A DNA stretch of 64,000 nt, from contig NZ_JAJAWG010000004.1 of assembly GCF_020531905.1 (NCBI RefSeq), forward strand, positions 1 through 64,000, read 5' to 3'. Source of the DNA: Deefgea salmonis. GTDB lineage: Bacteria; Pseudomonadota; Gammaproteobacteria; Burkholderiales; Chitinibacteraceae. The notes under the pieces are model-generated. The model ran no database searches, had not been told where the DNA came from, and was given only the letters and a program-made list of their open reading frames with translations. This document shows, one piece after another, positions 1 through 8,538 of the stretch. The translations under genes and the position numbers were made by a program. The first letter of the stretch is position 1. Every line of letters begins with the position of its first letter.

Positions 1-46
1 ATGATAGTGCGGATTGCCCGTGTGAAAGTAGGTCATTGCCAGACTC
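1..46 (+). rRNA. rrf: 5S ribosomal RNA, 3' end only
   Basis: The first ~46 bases read as the 3' third of a bacterial 5S rRNA: a segment beginning ATGATAGTGCGG, then GTGAAAGTAGGTCATTGCCA and a closing CAGACT. These are the conserved helix and tail of 5S. The 5' part lies before the window, so an rRNA operon ends here on the plus strand. The exact 3' end (about 44-47) is an estimate. A strong hairpin terminator follows within 12 bases, as expected at the end of an rrn operon. Confidence 0.87.
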
Positions 47-56
47 CCCATACCAG

Positions 57-88
57 AAAGCCCGATTCGAAAGAGTCGGGCTTTTTGC
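57..88 (+). terminator. Rho-independent terminator of the rRNA operon
   Basis: An 11-bp stem (58-68 with 73-83, one G-T pair) closes a GAAA tetraloop and runs into a short T-tract. It lies directly after the 5S rRNA end and before the convergent yeiH-type gene. Confidence 0.88.
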
Positions 89-104
89 TGTTCGTGAAAT
101 TTAA

Positions 105-1142
105 TTAAGATAATATTATTCGTGCAAGCATCGTAATAAATGCGCCGCCGAATAGAAGATATAAAAATAACAAGCCCGCAAGTAGCATAGGTTTTAATCC
201 TGCCTGGCGAATTGCACTTACATGCGTATGAAGGCCGAGTGCCGCCATTGCCATTGCTAATAGAATCGTGTCTAGAGTAAGTAATATCTCAATGATGCTG
301 TTTGAGAGTAAATGCAATGAATTAAATCCTGCGACGAGGATAAAAATAAGCGCAAACCATGGGATGGTTATTTTTCCTCGCTGAGCATGGTGTGTGTCGT
401 GGCTTTTGGCGAGCCACATTGAAAGAATAACTAAAAATGGCGCCAGCATCATAACGCGGATCATTTTGCTAATCATTGCTGTTGCTGCAATGTCGTCGCC
501 CATTTCTTTGCTGGCAGCAACGACTTGAGCGACCTCATGAATTGTTGCGCCCGTAAATACACCAAAATCATTTGCGGATAAAATCGGCCCTATTTTTTGA
601 TTAAGATAAAATAAACTCGGATATAAAAAAATGGTGATCGTACCAAAGATCACCACGGTAGAAACAGCCACGGCGACTTTTGATGATTGCGCTTTGAGGA
701 TGGGTTCAGTTGCAAGTACTGCTGCAGCACCGCAAATCGCACTACCCGCACCAATTAAAATACTAGTGTGCTGATCTAATTGCAGCCATCGAGTGCCTAC
801 AATATAGGCCAGCATAAAGGTGGTCGTTAAAACGAGCGCATCAACTAATATGCCCATTACGCCAACATCGGCGATTTGTTGGAATGTAATCCTGAAGCCA
901 TAAAGAATAATACCCCAGCGCAATAAATCACTTTTAGCAAATTGAACGCCATCACCGCAATGAGATGCGAAGCGCGGAAAAATACTATTGCCTAATACAA
1001 TGCCAATGACAATTGCAAGTAATAAAGCTGAAAATCCCCATTGCTGCATTAAATGAGTTTCACCTAAAGCAATCGAAGCAATGGCAATACTACCGGTTAG
1101 CGCGAGGCCAAGAATCAGATTTTTTTTATCGATGTGACTCAT
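105..1142 (-). CDS. YeiH/UPF0324 family transporter (putative sulfate exporter family)
   Basis: About 345 residues of almost wholly hydrophobic helices make this an inner-membrane protein. The length, the early glycine-rich stretch ALLLAIVIGIVLGN and the later GAGSAICGAAAV and FTGATIHEVAQVVAA segments fit the YeiH/UPF0324 family. That family is called a putative sulfate exporter, but its substrate is not firmly known. I chose ATG at 1142, which has a GTGAG ribosome site seven bases upstream, over an in-frame GTG at 1154. It stands alone, convergent with the rRNA operon and with its promoter side facing the 1221-1248 terminator. Confidence 0.82.
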   Translation of the reverse strand: MSHIDKKNLILGLALTGSIAIASIALGETHLMQQWGFSALLLAIVIGIVLGNSIFPRFASHCGDGVQFAKSDLLRWGIILYGFRITFQQIADVGVMGILVDALVLTTTFMLAYIVGTRWLQLDQHTSILIGAGSAICGAAAVLATEPILKAQSSKVAVAVSTVVIFGTITIFLYPSLFYLNQKIGPILSANDFGVFTGATIHEVAQVVAASKEMGDDIAATAMISKMIRVMMLAPFLVILSMWLAKSHDTHHAQRGKITIPWFALIFILVAGFNSLHLLSNSIIEILLTLDTILLAMAMAALGLHTHVSAIRQAGLKPMLLAGLLFLYLLFGGAFITMLARIILS

Positions 1143-1220
1143 ATCGAATCTCACTTTTAATTTATGTATGATTTTTCATTATAGAAATAAATGCAGATTT
1201 TAAATCCAAAAAAATGGGTA

Positions 1221-1248
1221 AAAAAAACGCCAGCGAGCTGGCGTTTTT
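1221..1248 (-). terminator. Rho-independent terminator of the tsaB-rimI-udg operon
   Basis: An 8-bp perfect stem ACGCCAGC/GCTGGCGT with A-runs and T-runs on both sides. Read on the minus strand it follows the uracil-DNA glycosylase stop by about ten bases and ends in seven T. It is symmetrical and could work in both directions. Confidence 0.85.
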
Positions 1249-1258
1249 GATTGTGAGG

Positions 1259-2125
1259 CTATTGAAATATTTTTTTTAAGCGCAATAGATCTTGCCAAGT
1301 TTTGGCTTTGTCGTGAACGTTTCTTTGTAAATAGCTCGGGTGATAGGTCACGATGGTTGGAATATTTTGGCATTGCTGATTGAGCTGGCGTAATTCGCGA
1401 ATGGGGGCAGAGGTATTGAGCACGCTTTCAGCGGCAGATTGGCCTATTGCAAGAATTGCGGTGGGTTTAAGTAATGCAATTTGACGTTGCAGTAAAGGTG
1501 CGCAGGCTTTTATTTCTTCGGTATTCGGATTACGTGAACCATGGCATTTAACGGCGTTCGTAATCAAAGAGTTTTGGAGTTGCTCTTCGCCCAAACTCAC
1601 GAGCATTTGATTGAGCATGCGTTGTGAAGGACCAAAGATGGCTAAATTATGTTGTTCTTCAACTTTGCTGGGCGCATCACTGACAATCAATAATTTTGCT
1701 TCAATGGCGCCGGTCGCAAAAACGGCTTGCTGGCGTTGCTGACTGCGTGGACAAGCGGTGCAACCCGCAATCTCAACGCGGAGTTCTTCCCAGCTCAGCT
1801 CGGCAATTCGTTCGCTACGCGCATCGATATGGCGTATTTCTTCGCTCGATAAGGTCTTGTTGTTGGGGTCGGCCGCCTCACGGTTTTGTTGTAACAAACG
1901 ATGCGCTGCTGCAGCTTTAGTCGATTTGCGTTCACGTTGGATAGTGACAGGCTCGGTCGGAGTAGGCTGCGGCGCTGCGGTGAGGTGGGCGGGTGCGACA
2001 ACTTCAATTGGACTTAATTCTGCGGGCGCCGCTGTCACCTGAGTGCTCAGCGTTTGTAAAACAGCGTGGCGAATCCATTGCGGATTCAGCCCTAGCTCAT
2101 TAAGGATGAGTGCGCGGCGATTCAT
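1259..2125 (-). CDS. Uracil-DNA glycosylase, family 4-like (iron-sulfur)
   Basis: 288 residues. The C-terminal half (about 110-288) matches the iron-sulfur uracil-DNA glycosylase superfamily, which removes uracil from DNA. Four cysteines (C122, C125, C194, C208) are spaced as 4Fe-4S ligands, and a THYPS-type motif appears as YHPSYL at 261-266. The first motif, normally GEAPG, reads SDAPS here (149-153), so activity may differ from the classical enzymes. Residues 30-105 are a low-complexity Pro/Ala/Glu linker, also common in this family. The start overlaps rimI by four bases (ATGA) behind a strong GGAGGA site. Last gene of the tsaB-rimI operon. Confidence 0.85.
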   Translation of the reverse strand: MNRRALILNELGLNPQWIRHAVLQTLSTQVTAAPAELSPIEVVAPAHLTAAPQPTPTEPVTIQRERKSTKAAAAHRLLQQNREAADPNNKTLSSEEIRHIDARSERIAELSWEELRVEIAGCTACPRSQQRQQAVFATGAIEAKLLIVSDAPSKVEEQHNLAIFGPSQRMLNQMLVSLGEEQLQNSLITNAVKCHGSRNPNTEEIKACAPLLQRQIALLKPTAILAIGQSAAESVLNTSAPIRELRQLNQQCQNIPTIVTYHPSYLQRNVHDKAKTWQDLLRLKKIFQ

Positions 2126-2565
2126 GCCTTGTCCTCCAAATGCAGGGTATAGAGCAGTGCATCTTCTCTACCTTCGTTTGTAGGGTAATACCCCTTGCGT
2201 CGACCGGATTGCGTAAAATCTTGCTTGGCATATAGTGTGCGTGCTGCTGTATTGGACTCTCGAACTTCTAAAAACAGTGTGACGACGTCTTGTTGCAATA
2301 ATTGTTTTTGTAATGCTGCGAGCAGCTGGCTTGCTCTTTGTTGACGCTGCCATTGGGGTGCAATGGCGATGAGTAGCAATTCCGCCTCGTCCAAAGTGAT
2401 CATGCAAACGCTAAAACCAATTAATTCGTCCTGTTGCCACAGCCCATCGCATTGATGATGGTTGAGCGAATCTCGCCATTGCAGAGCTGTCCAAGGATGT
2501 GGATTGGTTGCGCTATCAATGGCCAGTAAGGCAGGAAGATCGGCTTCAGTCAGCCGTTTTAGCAT
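2122..2565 (-). CDS. rimI: Ribosomal protein S18 alanine N-acetyltransferase (GNAT)
   Basis: 147 residues with the GNAT fold. An acidic N-terminal helix with LLAIDSATNPHPWTALQW is typical of RimI, followed by beta-4 (AELLLIAIAPQW), the CoA loop at about 72-80 and the family ending EVRESNTAARTLYAKQDF. RimI acetylates the N-terminal alanine of ribosomal protein S18. The CoA loop reads QRQQRAS, so the usual glycine of R-x-x-G-x-G/A is replaced. The start codon overlaps the tsaB stop by one base (TAATG), so translation is probably coupled. The tsaB-rimI pairing is widespread and supports the name. Confidence 0.88.
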   Translation of the reverse strand: MLKRLTEADLPALLAIDSATNPHPWTALQWRDSLNHHQCDGLWQQDELIGFSVCMITLDEAELLLIAIAPQWQRQQRASQLLAALQKQLLQQDVVTLFLEVRESNTAARTLYAKQDFTQSGRRKGYYPTNEGREDALLYTLHLEDKA

Positions 2566-3245
2566 TATTTTTGCACCCGTTCATGGGTTTTTAACGCTAC
2601 TTTGTCACGCAAATACACCAATTGCGCTTGATCGGCAGCAAGCCCTTCACCAGCGGCAAAATGTGGCAAAGCCAGCGTAAGTAATTGGGTGGCATGCGGA
2701 TAAAGATCTGGTTTTACGGTACTGATTTTTGTGCCTAAACGCGCGTCGAGCGCCGCTTGATACGCACTAAAACCATTGCCGACCCCAGTGTAGCCATCAC
2801 CATCAGGCAGAGGCACGTCTTCAGGATTACACACTAAGGCATCAATGACGGTATGCCATTGGCCGTTGCGATTTTCAAAGGCAGAAAAGTAAACTTGGTT
2901 CATGCGGGCATCTAGACAACTTACTACCCGTATTGCGCCAGAAGCCTGAGCAATAGCCAGTAGGGTAGATATACCCACTACAGGTATATTTCGCGCAAAT
3001 GCTAATCCTTGAGTAATGCCACAGCCAATCCGTAAGCCGGTAAATGAACCGGGGCCACTTGGATAAGCAATGCCTTCGATATCGCGCATGGTTAGACCGC
3101 ATTCATTCAAAAAAGTCTGTAAATACGGTAGCGTAACTTCACTTTGTTTTTGTCCTGCCAGCCATTCGCGCGAAACGATGCCGCTTGGGGTATTGATGGC
3201 AAAAGACAAATATTCAGATGAGGCTTCAATCGCTAAAAAAGGCAT
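2565..3245 (-). CDS. tsaB: tRNA threonylcarbamoyladenosine biosynthesis protein TsaB
   Basis: 226 residues. The sequence starts MPFLAIEASSEYLSFAI and contains the family motif SGPGSFTGLRIG at 63-74. TsaB (YeaZ) is the ASKHA-fold partner of TsaD and TsaE in making the t6A37 modification of ANN-decoding tRNAs. It lacks catalysis itself and acts as a dimerising scaffold. ATG at 3245 gives the usual family length. A TTG six codons upstream (3263) is possible but has no better ribosome site. First gene of the operon with rimI and the DNA glycosylase, divergent from the peptide-binding protein at 3341. Confidence 0.92.
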   Translation of the reverse strand: MPFLAIEASSEYLSFAINTPSGIVSREWLAGQKQSEVTLPYLQTFLNECGLTMRDIEGIAYPSGPGSFTGLRIGCGITQGLAFARNIPVVGISTLLAIAQASGAIRVVSCLDARMNQVYFSAFENRNGQWHTVIDALVCNPEDVPLPDGDGYTGVGNGFSAYQAALDARLGTKISTVKPDLYPHATQLLTLALPHFAAGEGLAADQAQLVYLRDKVALKTHERVQK

Positions 3246-3340
3246 GGTAGACGCAGGTGACAAAGAATGAAGTGTGATTCTAACACGCCAACTGCGTGGC
3301 GATTGCTGCCGATTGACCGAGTCTGGCTTATCATGGACAA

Positions 3341-5128
3341 ATGAAATCTTACCTACTGCTACTACTGTCTTTATATCTGCTGCCAGCTTACGCTGAGCAT
3401 GCGATTTCGCTTGGCGATGCGCCCAAATATGCCGCTGGTTTTACTGCGTTTGATTATGTGAATCCTGCCGCGCCAAAAGGCGGCGCGATTATTTTGCCCA
3501 ATCCTGATCGGCGCAATAGTTTTGATTCATTTAATCCTTTTATTATTAAAGGTACATCGGCAGCGGGCTTAGGGGCGCTCATGTTTGAGTCGCTCGGGGT
3601 GATGAGTTGGGATGAAACCGCCACCATATATGGGCTATTGGCCAAAGACATCAAAGTGGCCAAGGATGGCTTATCGGTGACGTTCGTTTTAAATCCTGCC
3701 GCGCGCTTTAATAATGGCGCAAAGGTGACGGCTGCTGATGTCAAACACAGTTTTACCGTTCTCAATAGTCGCTTGGCCGCGCCGCAATATGCATCGCAAT
3801 TGCGCGACGTGGCGGGCGTTGATGTGCTTGATTCGCAAACCATTGTGTATCGCTTTAAAACCGCCAATCGCGAATTGCCGCAAATCGTCGGCACGCTGCC
3901 GGTTTTTTCTCAGCAATGGGGCACCGGTAAAACGTTGGATAAAATTGCCCTAGAACCGCCGATTAGCAGTGGGCCGTATCAGATTAAAGACTACAAGCTC
4001 GGCCAGTCGATTGGTTATCAACGGCGCAGTGATTACTGGGGCAACAATCAGCCAACCCGACGTGGGCAATATAATTTTGATCAAATTACCTATCGCTATT
4101 ACCAAGATGAAACCGCCAAACTTGAGGCATTTAAAGCCGGTGAATTTGATTTCATCACCGAATATGGTGCGCGAAATTGGGCGCGGCAATATCAAGGGCC
4201 TAAGTTTCGCTCAGGAGAAATTAAAAAAAGCGAATTGCGTCACCACAATAGCAGCGGCATGCAAGGCTATGTGATGAACCTGCGCCGTCCGCTGTTTGCC
4301 GATCTTCGCGTGCGGCAAGCCTTGGGCTTAGCGCTTGATTTTGAATGGTTAAATCGCCAATTGTTTTACCGCCAATATCAACGACTTAATAGCTTTTATG
4401 CCAATAGCGAACTTGCCGCCAGCGGCGCGCCAACCGCGCAAGAATTACAACTATTAAGACCACTGCAATCGCAATTGCCCGCCGCAACGTTGACTACGCT
4501 CGCGGCGCCCCCCAATACCGATCCGCCCAATTCATTACGACAAAACCTCAGGCAAGCGCGCGAATTATTAAAACAAGCGGGTTGGCAATACCGCGATGGT
4601 GCATTGCGTAATGCGCGTGGCGAGCCTTTTGAATTTGAGCTGTTAGATGATGGCGGCCCCATGGGGCGCGTATTTCCGCCGTTGGCGCGCAATTTAGCCA
4701 AGCTGGGTATTGTTGTTAAACAGCGTGATATTGATTTTGCTTTATACCAACGCCGACTCGATGATTTTGACTTTGATATGGTGGTGTTGCGCTTTCCGAA
4801 TGTACAAAGCCCTGGCCAAGAGCTTCTCGATTATTACGGTAGTCAAGCTGCCGACACCAAGGGTAGCAGCAATGTGATTGGCTTAAAAAGCCCCGCGATT
4901 GATCGCTTGATTGAGCATGTGTTGCAGGCCCCCAATCGCCAACAGCAAATCACCGCCGTCCACGCACTTGATCGCGCCTTACTCGCTGGGCATTACATTA
5001 TCCCGCATTGGTATAGCGCCACCCACCGCGCCGCATGGCGTGACCGTTTTGCGATGCCCAAAACGATGCCGCTGTATTATCAGGCGGGGGATTGGATGTT
5101 GGCGACGTGGTGGCAGAAGTCGCCGTAG
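3341..5128 (+). CDS. yejA: YejA-like periplasmic peptide-binding protein (SBP family 5)
   Basis: 595 residues with a signal peptide (residues 1-18, cut after AYA). The mature part is a family-5 solute-binding protein: GDAPKYAAGFTAFDYVNP and the GTSAAGLGALMFESL segment are typical of YejA-like proteins that deliver oligopeptides or microcin C-type compounds to the YejBE permease. It lies in the periplasm. The two permeases follow at 5574 and 6638, separated from it by a VOC gene. No ribosome site is obvious before the ATG. The substrate cannot be read from sequence. Confidence 0.87.
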   Translation: MKSYLLLLLSLYLLPAYAEHAISLGDAPKYAAGFTAFDYVNPAAPKGGAIILPNPDRRNSFDSFNPFIIKGTSAAGLGALMFESLGVMSWDETATIYGLLAKDIKVAKDGLSVTFVLNPAARFNNGAKVTAADVKHSFTVLNSRLAAPQYASQLRDVAGVDVLDSQTIVYRFKTANRELPQIVGTLPVFSQQWGTGKTLDKIALEPPISSGPYQIKDYKLGQSIGYQRRSDYWGNNQPTRRGQYNFDQITYRYYQDETAKLEAFKAGEFDFITEYGARNWARQYQGPKFRSGEIKKSELRHHNSSGMQGYVMNLRRPLFADLRVRQALGLALDFEWLNRQLFYRQYQRLNSFYANSELAASGAPTAQELQLLRPLQSQLPAATLTTLAAPPNTDPPNSLRQNLRQARELLKQAGWQYRDGALRNARGEPFEFELLDDGGPMGRVFPPLARNLAKLGIVVKQRDIDFALYQRRLDDFDFDMVVLRFPNVQSPGQELLDYYGSQAADTKGSSNVIGLKSPAIDRLIEHVLQAPNRQQQITAVHALDRALLAGHYIIPHWYSATHRAAWRDRFAMPKTMPLYYQAGDWMLATWWQKSP

Positions 5129-5164
5129 GCTTAATTGGTTTTTCGATGAGTAAGGTTTTAATGC

Positions 5165-5542
5165 ATGCTGCATCATCTTTCTTTTGGCGTTAAGGATTTA
5201 AACTTATCTGGACTATTTTATGATGCGGCGCTGTCTGCTTTGGGCTTTCGTCGCGTTTTCGAAGATGATTCCGCAATAGGTTATGGTTTGATCGATGGCA
5301 AAGATCTTTTTTGTATCAAGCTTTGTCCCGATCTCGTGCCGCCTAGGGGCGGATTTCATTTGGCATTTGCTGCGCCGTCGCGAAGTGCTGTGGACCAGTT
5401 TTATCATGCTGCGCTTAAAGTTGGCGGTCTATGTAATGGCGCTGCTGGATTACGGCCTCAATATGGCGCGTATTATTACGCAGCATTTTTGATTGATCCT
5501 GATGGTTATCGGATTGAAGCAGTGATCAATACGCCGCTTTGA
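5165..5542 (+). CDS. VOC-family (glyoxalase/dioxygenase-fold) protein
   Basis: 125 residues, one vicinal-oxygen-chelate unit: it opens MLHHLSFGVKDLNLSGLFYDAAL and closes with FLIDPDGYRIEAVI, the usual beta-alpha-beta-beta-beta frame. VOC proteins may be lyases, dioxygenases, resistance proteins or binding proteins, and nothing here decides which. It sits between yejA and yejB with gaps of 36 and 31 bases, so it is probably co-transcribed. A TAAGG ribosome site lies before the ATG at 5165; another ATG at 5161 is out of frame. Its presence inside an ABC importer operon is unusual. Confidence 0.83.
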   Translation: MLHHLSFGVKDLNLSGLFYDAALSALGFRRVFEDDSAIGYGLIDGKDLFCIKLCPDLVPPRGGFHLAFAAPSRSAVDQFYHAALKVGGLCNGAAGLRPQYGAYYYAAFLIDPDGYRIEAVINTPL

Positions 5543-5573
5543 TGTGTATTGAATTAGTTAAAGGCTAGAGCGA

Positions 5574-6641
5574 ATGCTGCAATACATCCTCAAACGTTTA
5601 CTGCTAATGATCCCCACCTTGCTGGGTGTGTTGTTGGTGAGTTTTGTCGTGATTCAATTTGTTCCCGGTGGGCCGGTGGAGCAGATGGTGTATCAACTTA
5701 AAGGGCGCGGTGCTGCTGAAGCAGCGGGCAATACCTCGGTAGGGTCGTCAAGCAGTTATCAGGCGGCGCGGGGCTTAAGCGAAGAGCAACTGAGCCAAAT
5801 TAAGGCGCAATATGGTTTTGATCAACCGGCGCCGGTGCGATTTTGGCAAATGCTAAAAAACTACGCGACGTTTAATCTGGGCGACAGTTGGTTTCGTCAC
5901 GCCAGTGTCACGCAATTGATTTGGGATAAATTGCCGGTGTCGATGAGCTTGGGGATTAGCAGTTTACTGCTGACGTATTTGATTGCGGTGCCGCTGGGCG
6001 TGGCCAAAGCGCTGCGTCATGGCTCGCGTTTTGATGCAGTGACCACGGTGATGCTGATGGTGGGGTATGCGATTCCATCGTTTGTGTTGGGGGTGGTGTT
6101 ATTGGTGTTATTTGGTGGCGGCTCATTTTGGGCGGTGTTTCCGTTGCGTGGCTTAACCTCCGATGATTTTGCGACGATGTCTTGGTCGGCGCAGCTGATG
6201 GATTTTTTCTGGCATTTGGCTTTGCCGGTGACGGCGTTGGTGGTGGCGGGATTTGCTAGCTTAACGATGCTGACCAAAAATAGTTTTCTAGAGGAAATTC
6301 ATCAGCAGTATGTCACCACAGCGCGGGCCAAGGGCTTGACTGAGCGACGGATTTTTTGGCGACACATTTTACGCAATGCCGCGTTGCCCTTGGTGGTGGG
6401 CTTGCCAGGGGCCATTATTGGCGCTTTTTTTACTGGTAGCTTATTGATTGAAACATTGTTTTCTCTCGATGGTTTGGGTTTGTTGGCTTACGAATCAGTG
6501 ATTCGTCGCGATTATCCGGTGGTCTTAGGAACGCTGTATTTCTTTACTTTATTGGGTTTGTTGGGGCGCTTGCTGTCGGATATTGCGTATGTGGTCGTTG
6601 ATCCTCGCGTGCAGTTTGGTGCGGTGGGGGCAAGCACATGA
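5574..6641 (+). CDS. yejB: YejB-like ABC transporter permease
   Basis: 355 residues with about six membrane helices. It starts MLQYILKRLLLMIPTLLGV, the classical DppB/OppB/YejB N-terminus. The periplasmic loop at about 30-75 is long, as in YejB. The cytoplasmic EAA loop that docks the ATPase is seen at about 241-275 (QYVTTARAKGLTERRIFWRH). It forms the membrane channel with YejE and receives peptide from the binding protein at 3341. It overlaps yejE by four bases (ATGA at 6638-6641), indicating translational coupling. Confidence 0.92.
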   Translation: MLQYILKRLLLMIPTLLGVLLVSFVVIQFVPGGPVEQMVYQLKGRGAAEAAGNTSVGSSSSYQAARGLSEEQLSQIKAQYGFDQPAPVRFWQMLKNYATFNLGDSWFRHASVTQLIWDKLPVSMSLGISSLLLTYLIAVPLGVAKALRHGSRFDAVTTVMLMVGYAIPSFVLGVVLLVLFGGGSFWAVFPLRGLTSDDFATMSWSAQLMDFFWHLALPVTALVVAGFASLTMLTKNSFLEEIHQQYVTTARAKGLTERRIFWRHILRNAALPLVVGLPGAIIGAFFTGSLLIETLFSLDGLGLLAYESVIRRDYPVVLGTLYFFTLLGLLGRLLSDIAYVVVDPRVQFGAVGAST

Positions 6642-7675
6642 GCGAGCTGCATTCAGTAGGACCATGGGCACGAGCATGGGGACGGTTTAAATCGCAACGA
6701 CGTGCCTTGGTCAGTTTATGGTTATTGGGGGTTTTATTGGGCATCAGTTTGCTGGCTGAGCTGGTGTCTAACGACAAGCCCTACGTGGTGCGTTATCAGC
6801 AGCAACTGTATTTCCCGCTGTTTAAAACCTATCCAGAAACCACTTTTGGTGGCGATTTTCCGACGCCAAGCGATTATCTCGATCCATTTATGCAGCAGCA
6901 ATTGGCTAGCGACGGTAATTGGGCGATCTTTCCGCCAAATCGCTATGCCGCGGATACGCTCAATTATTTTGCCAGTGCGCCCAATCCAGCGCCGCCGTCG
7001 CCCGACAATTTGCTCGGAACGGACGATAAGGGGCGTGATTTATTGGCGCGATTATTGTATGGCTTTCGCACTTCGGCGTTATTTGCGCTGGCATTGACGT
7101 TAACTGGCTCGGTGCTTGGTGTGGTGATTGGCGGGATTCAGGGCTATTTTGGCGGGCGTGTTGATTTATTTGGCCAGCGGGTTTCTGAAATTTGGGCCGC
7201 ATTGCCTGAGCTGTATTTATTAATTATTTTTACAGCGATTTTTGCGCCCAGTTTGAGCTTATTGCTGATTTTGATGACGCTATTGGGGTGGATGGGTTTG
7301 GCCGATTACACGCGCGCAGAGTTTTTACGTCATCGCAATCGAGAGTACGTACTGGCGGCGCGCAGTATGGGCTTGAGCGATTGGCAAATTATTCGTCGCC
7401 ATGTGTTACCCAACAGCTTAACGCCAGTGCTGGCATTTTTGCCGTTTCGAATGGGGGCGGCGATTTTGGCGCTGACCAGTTTAGATTTTCTGGGGCTTGG
7501 CGTGGGCCAACAAACCGCCTCGCTCGGTGAATTGTTGGCACAAGGGAAGGCCAATTTAGATGCGTGGTGGATTTCGATGTCGACCTTTGCCGTGTTGCTA
7601 AGCTTGATGTTGCTGCTGGTATTTATTGGTGAAGGCCTACGGCAAGCACTTGATCCGCGCAGCAAGGTTGGCTAA
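6638..7675 (+). CDS. yejE: YejE-like ABC transporter permease
   Basis: 345 residues. An N-terminal helix is followed by a long YejE-type periplasmic insert (about 35-130, with FPLFKTYPETTFGGDFPTPS), then the permease core with LGTDDKGRDLLARLLYG and the EAA loop REYVLAARSMGLSDWQIIRRH. It pairs with YejB. In the usual yejABEF operon a double-domain ATPase YejF comes next. Here the following gene is a convergent pirin gene and no ATPase is found in the window, so the energising subunit must be encoded elsewhere or be shared with another transporter. Confidence 0.92.
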   Translation: MSELHSVGPWARAWGRFKSQRRALVSLWLLGVLLGISLLAELVSNDKPYVVRYQQQLYFPLFKTYPETTFGGDFPTPSDYLDPFMQQQLASDGNWAIFPPNRYAADTLNYFASAPNPAPPSPDNLLGTDDKGRDLLARLLYGFRTSALFALALTLTGSVLGVVIGGIQGYFGGRVDLFGQRVSEIWAALPELYLLIIFTAIFAPSLSLLLILMTLLGWMGLADYTRAEFLRHRNREYVLAARSMGLSDWQIIRRHVLPNSLTPVLAFLPFRMGAAILALTSLDFLGLGVGQQTASLGELLAQGKANLDAWWISMSTFAVLLSLMLLLVFIGEGLRQALDPRSKVG

Positions 7676-7680
7676 GGCCT

Positions 7681-7719
7681 GTCACCACAAAAAGCCAAAC
7701 CTAAGCTTTTTGTGGTGAC
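7681..7719. terminator. 15-bp perfect hairpin between convergent yejE and pirin genes
   Basis: GTCACCACAAAAAGC (7681-7695) and its exact complement (7705-7719) flank a nine-base loop. The T-run is inside the stem rather than after it. Its place six bases after the yejE stop and twelve before the convergent pirin stop argues for a shared bidirectional terminator. Confidence 0.7.
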
Positions 7720-7731
7720 TCGTGGAGTGGA

Positions 7732-8430
7732 TTAAAACACATCAAAAACTAAGACTTCAGCAGCGTGACCATTTTGGATTTTGAGCGCGTCTTCTTGTTT
7801 GAGCATAATGGCATCGCCCGCGTCGAGGGCTAAGCCATTGATTTGAACCTGCCCCTTGGCAACATGAACATAGAGTTTTCGACCGGCTAAGATCGGCATT
7901 TCGGCGTATTCAGCGCCGTCAAACAAACCAGCATACAACTTCACATCTTGCAAAATGGTCACCGAGCCGGCTTCACCTGTTGGGCTGGCGATCAGGCGTA
8001 ATTGGCCACGTTTATCCGCGTCGCTAAAGGTTTTTTCCTCATAAGACGGTGCGCCGCCTTTTTGTGCCGGCAAAATCCAGATTTGTAATAAATGCGTTTC
8101 AGTGTCGTTACTGGGGTTGTATTCGCTATGGCGCAGCCCTGTGCCGGCGCTCATTCTTTGTACATTACCGGGTAAAATCACCGAGCCATTGCCCATACTG
8201 TCTTTGTGGGCAATACCCCCAGATAACACATAGGTAATAATTTCCATGTCTTGATGTGGATGCATGCCAAAGCCCATGCCCGGTGCAATTCGATCATCGT
8301 TAATCACGCGTAGTGCGCCATAATGCATATGCGCTGGGTCGTAATATTCGGCAAAGGAAAAACTAAAATTCGAGTCGAGCCAACCATGGTTGGCATGCCC
8401 GCGTTCAGTGGCTTTTCTTAAGGTAATCAT
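7732..8430 (-). CDS. Pirin family protein (cupin; possible quercetinase)
   Basis: 232 residues from ATG 8430, which has GAAGGG six bases upstream; a longer in-frame reading to 8517 lacks a ribosome site. Pirins are double-cupin iron proteins and some bacterial members oxidise quercetin. The four metal ligands of the family are present as H57, H59, H101 and E103 (motifs HPHQDMEIITYVLSG and LRHSEYN). It is divergent from a LysR-type gene at 8539, an arrangement often seen for bacterial pirins, so that regulator probably controls it. The true substrate is not known. Confidence 0.9.
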   Translation of the reverse strand: MITLRKATERGHANHGWLDSNFSFSFAEYYDPAHMHYGALRVINDDRIAPGMGFGMHPHQDMEIITYVLSGGIAHKDSMGNGSVILPGNVQRMSAGTGLRHSEYNPSNDTETHLLQIWILPAQKGGAPSYEEKTFSDADKRGQLRLIASPTGEAGSVTILQDVKLYAGLFDGAEYAEMPILAGRKLYVHVAKGQVQINGLALDAGDAIMLKQEDALKIQNGHAAEVLVFDVF

Positions 8431-8445
8431 ATTAAACCCTTCATT

Positions 8446-8525
8446 AATTTTGAATGATGTATGCCATAATATGCTTAGGTTTGCTGCAGTGATAGCAAAA
8501 AAATAGCACGATATCATTCAAAATT
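8446..8525. promoter_or_regulatory. Inverted repeat in the pirin/LysR divergent promoter region
   Basis: A 13-bp perfect inverted repeat, AATTTTGAATGAT at 8446-8458 and ATCATTCAAAATT at 8513-8525, brackets nearly the whole space between the two divergent starts. One arm sits just before each gene. This is what a LysR-type regulator that loops the shared promoter would use, but binding is inferred. Confidence 0.55.
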
Positions 8526-8538
8526 TTGGAATAAGACT

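Noticed and set aside
1696-2042. Two plus-strand frames opposite the DNA glycosylase linker
   Set aside because: They come from the low-complexity Pro/Ala linker of the real gene on the minus strand.
3454-3894. Antisense frame of 146 codons within yejA
   Set aside because: Wholly inside a convincing coding sequence on the other strand, without a ribosome site.
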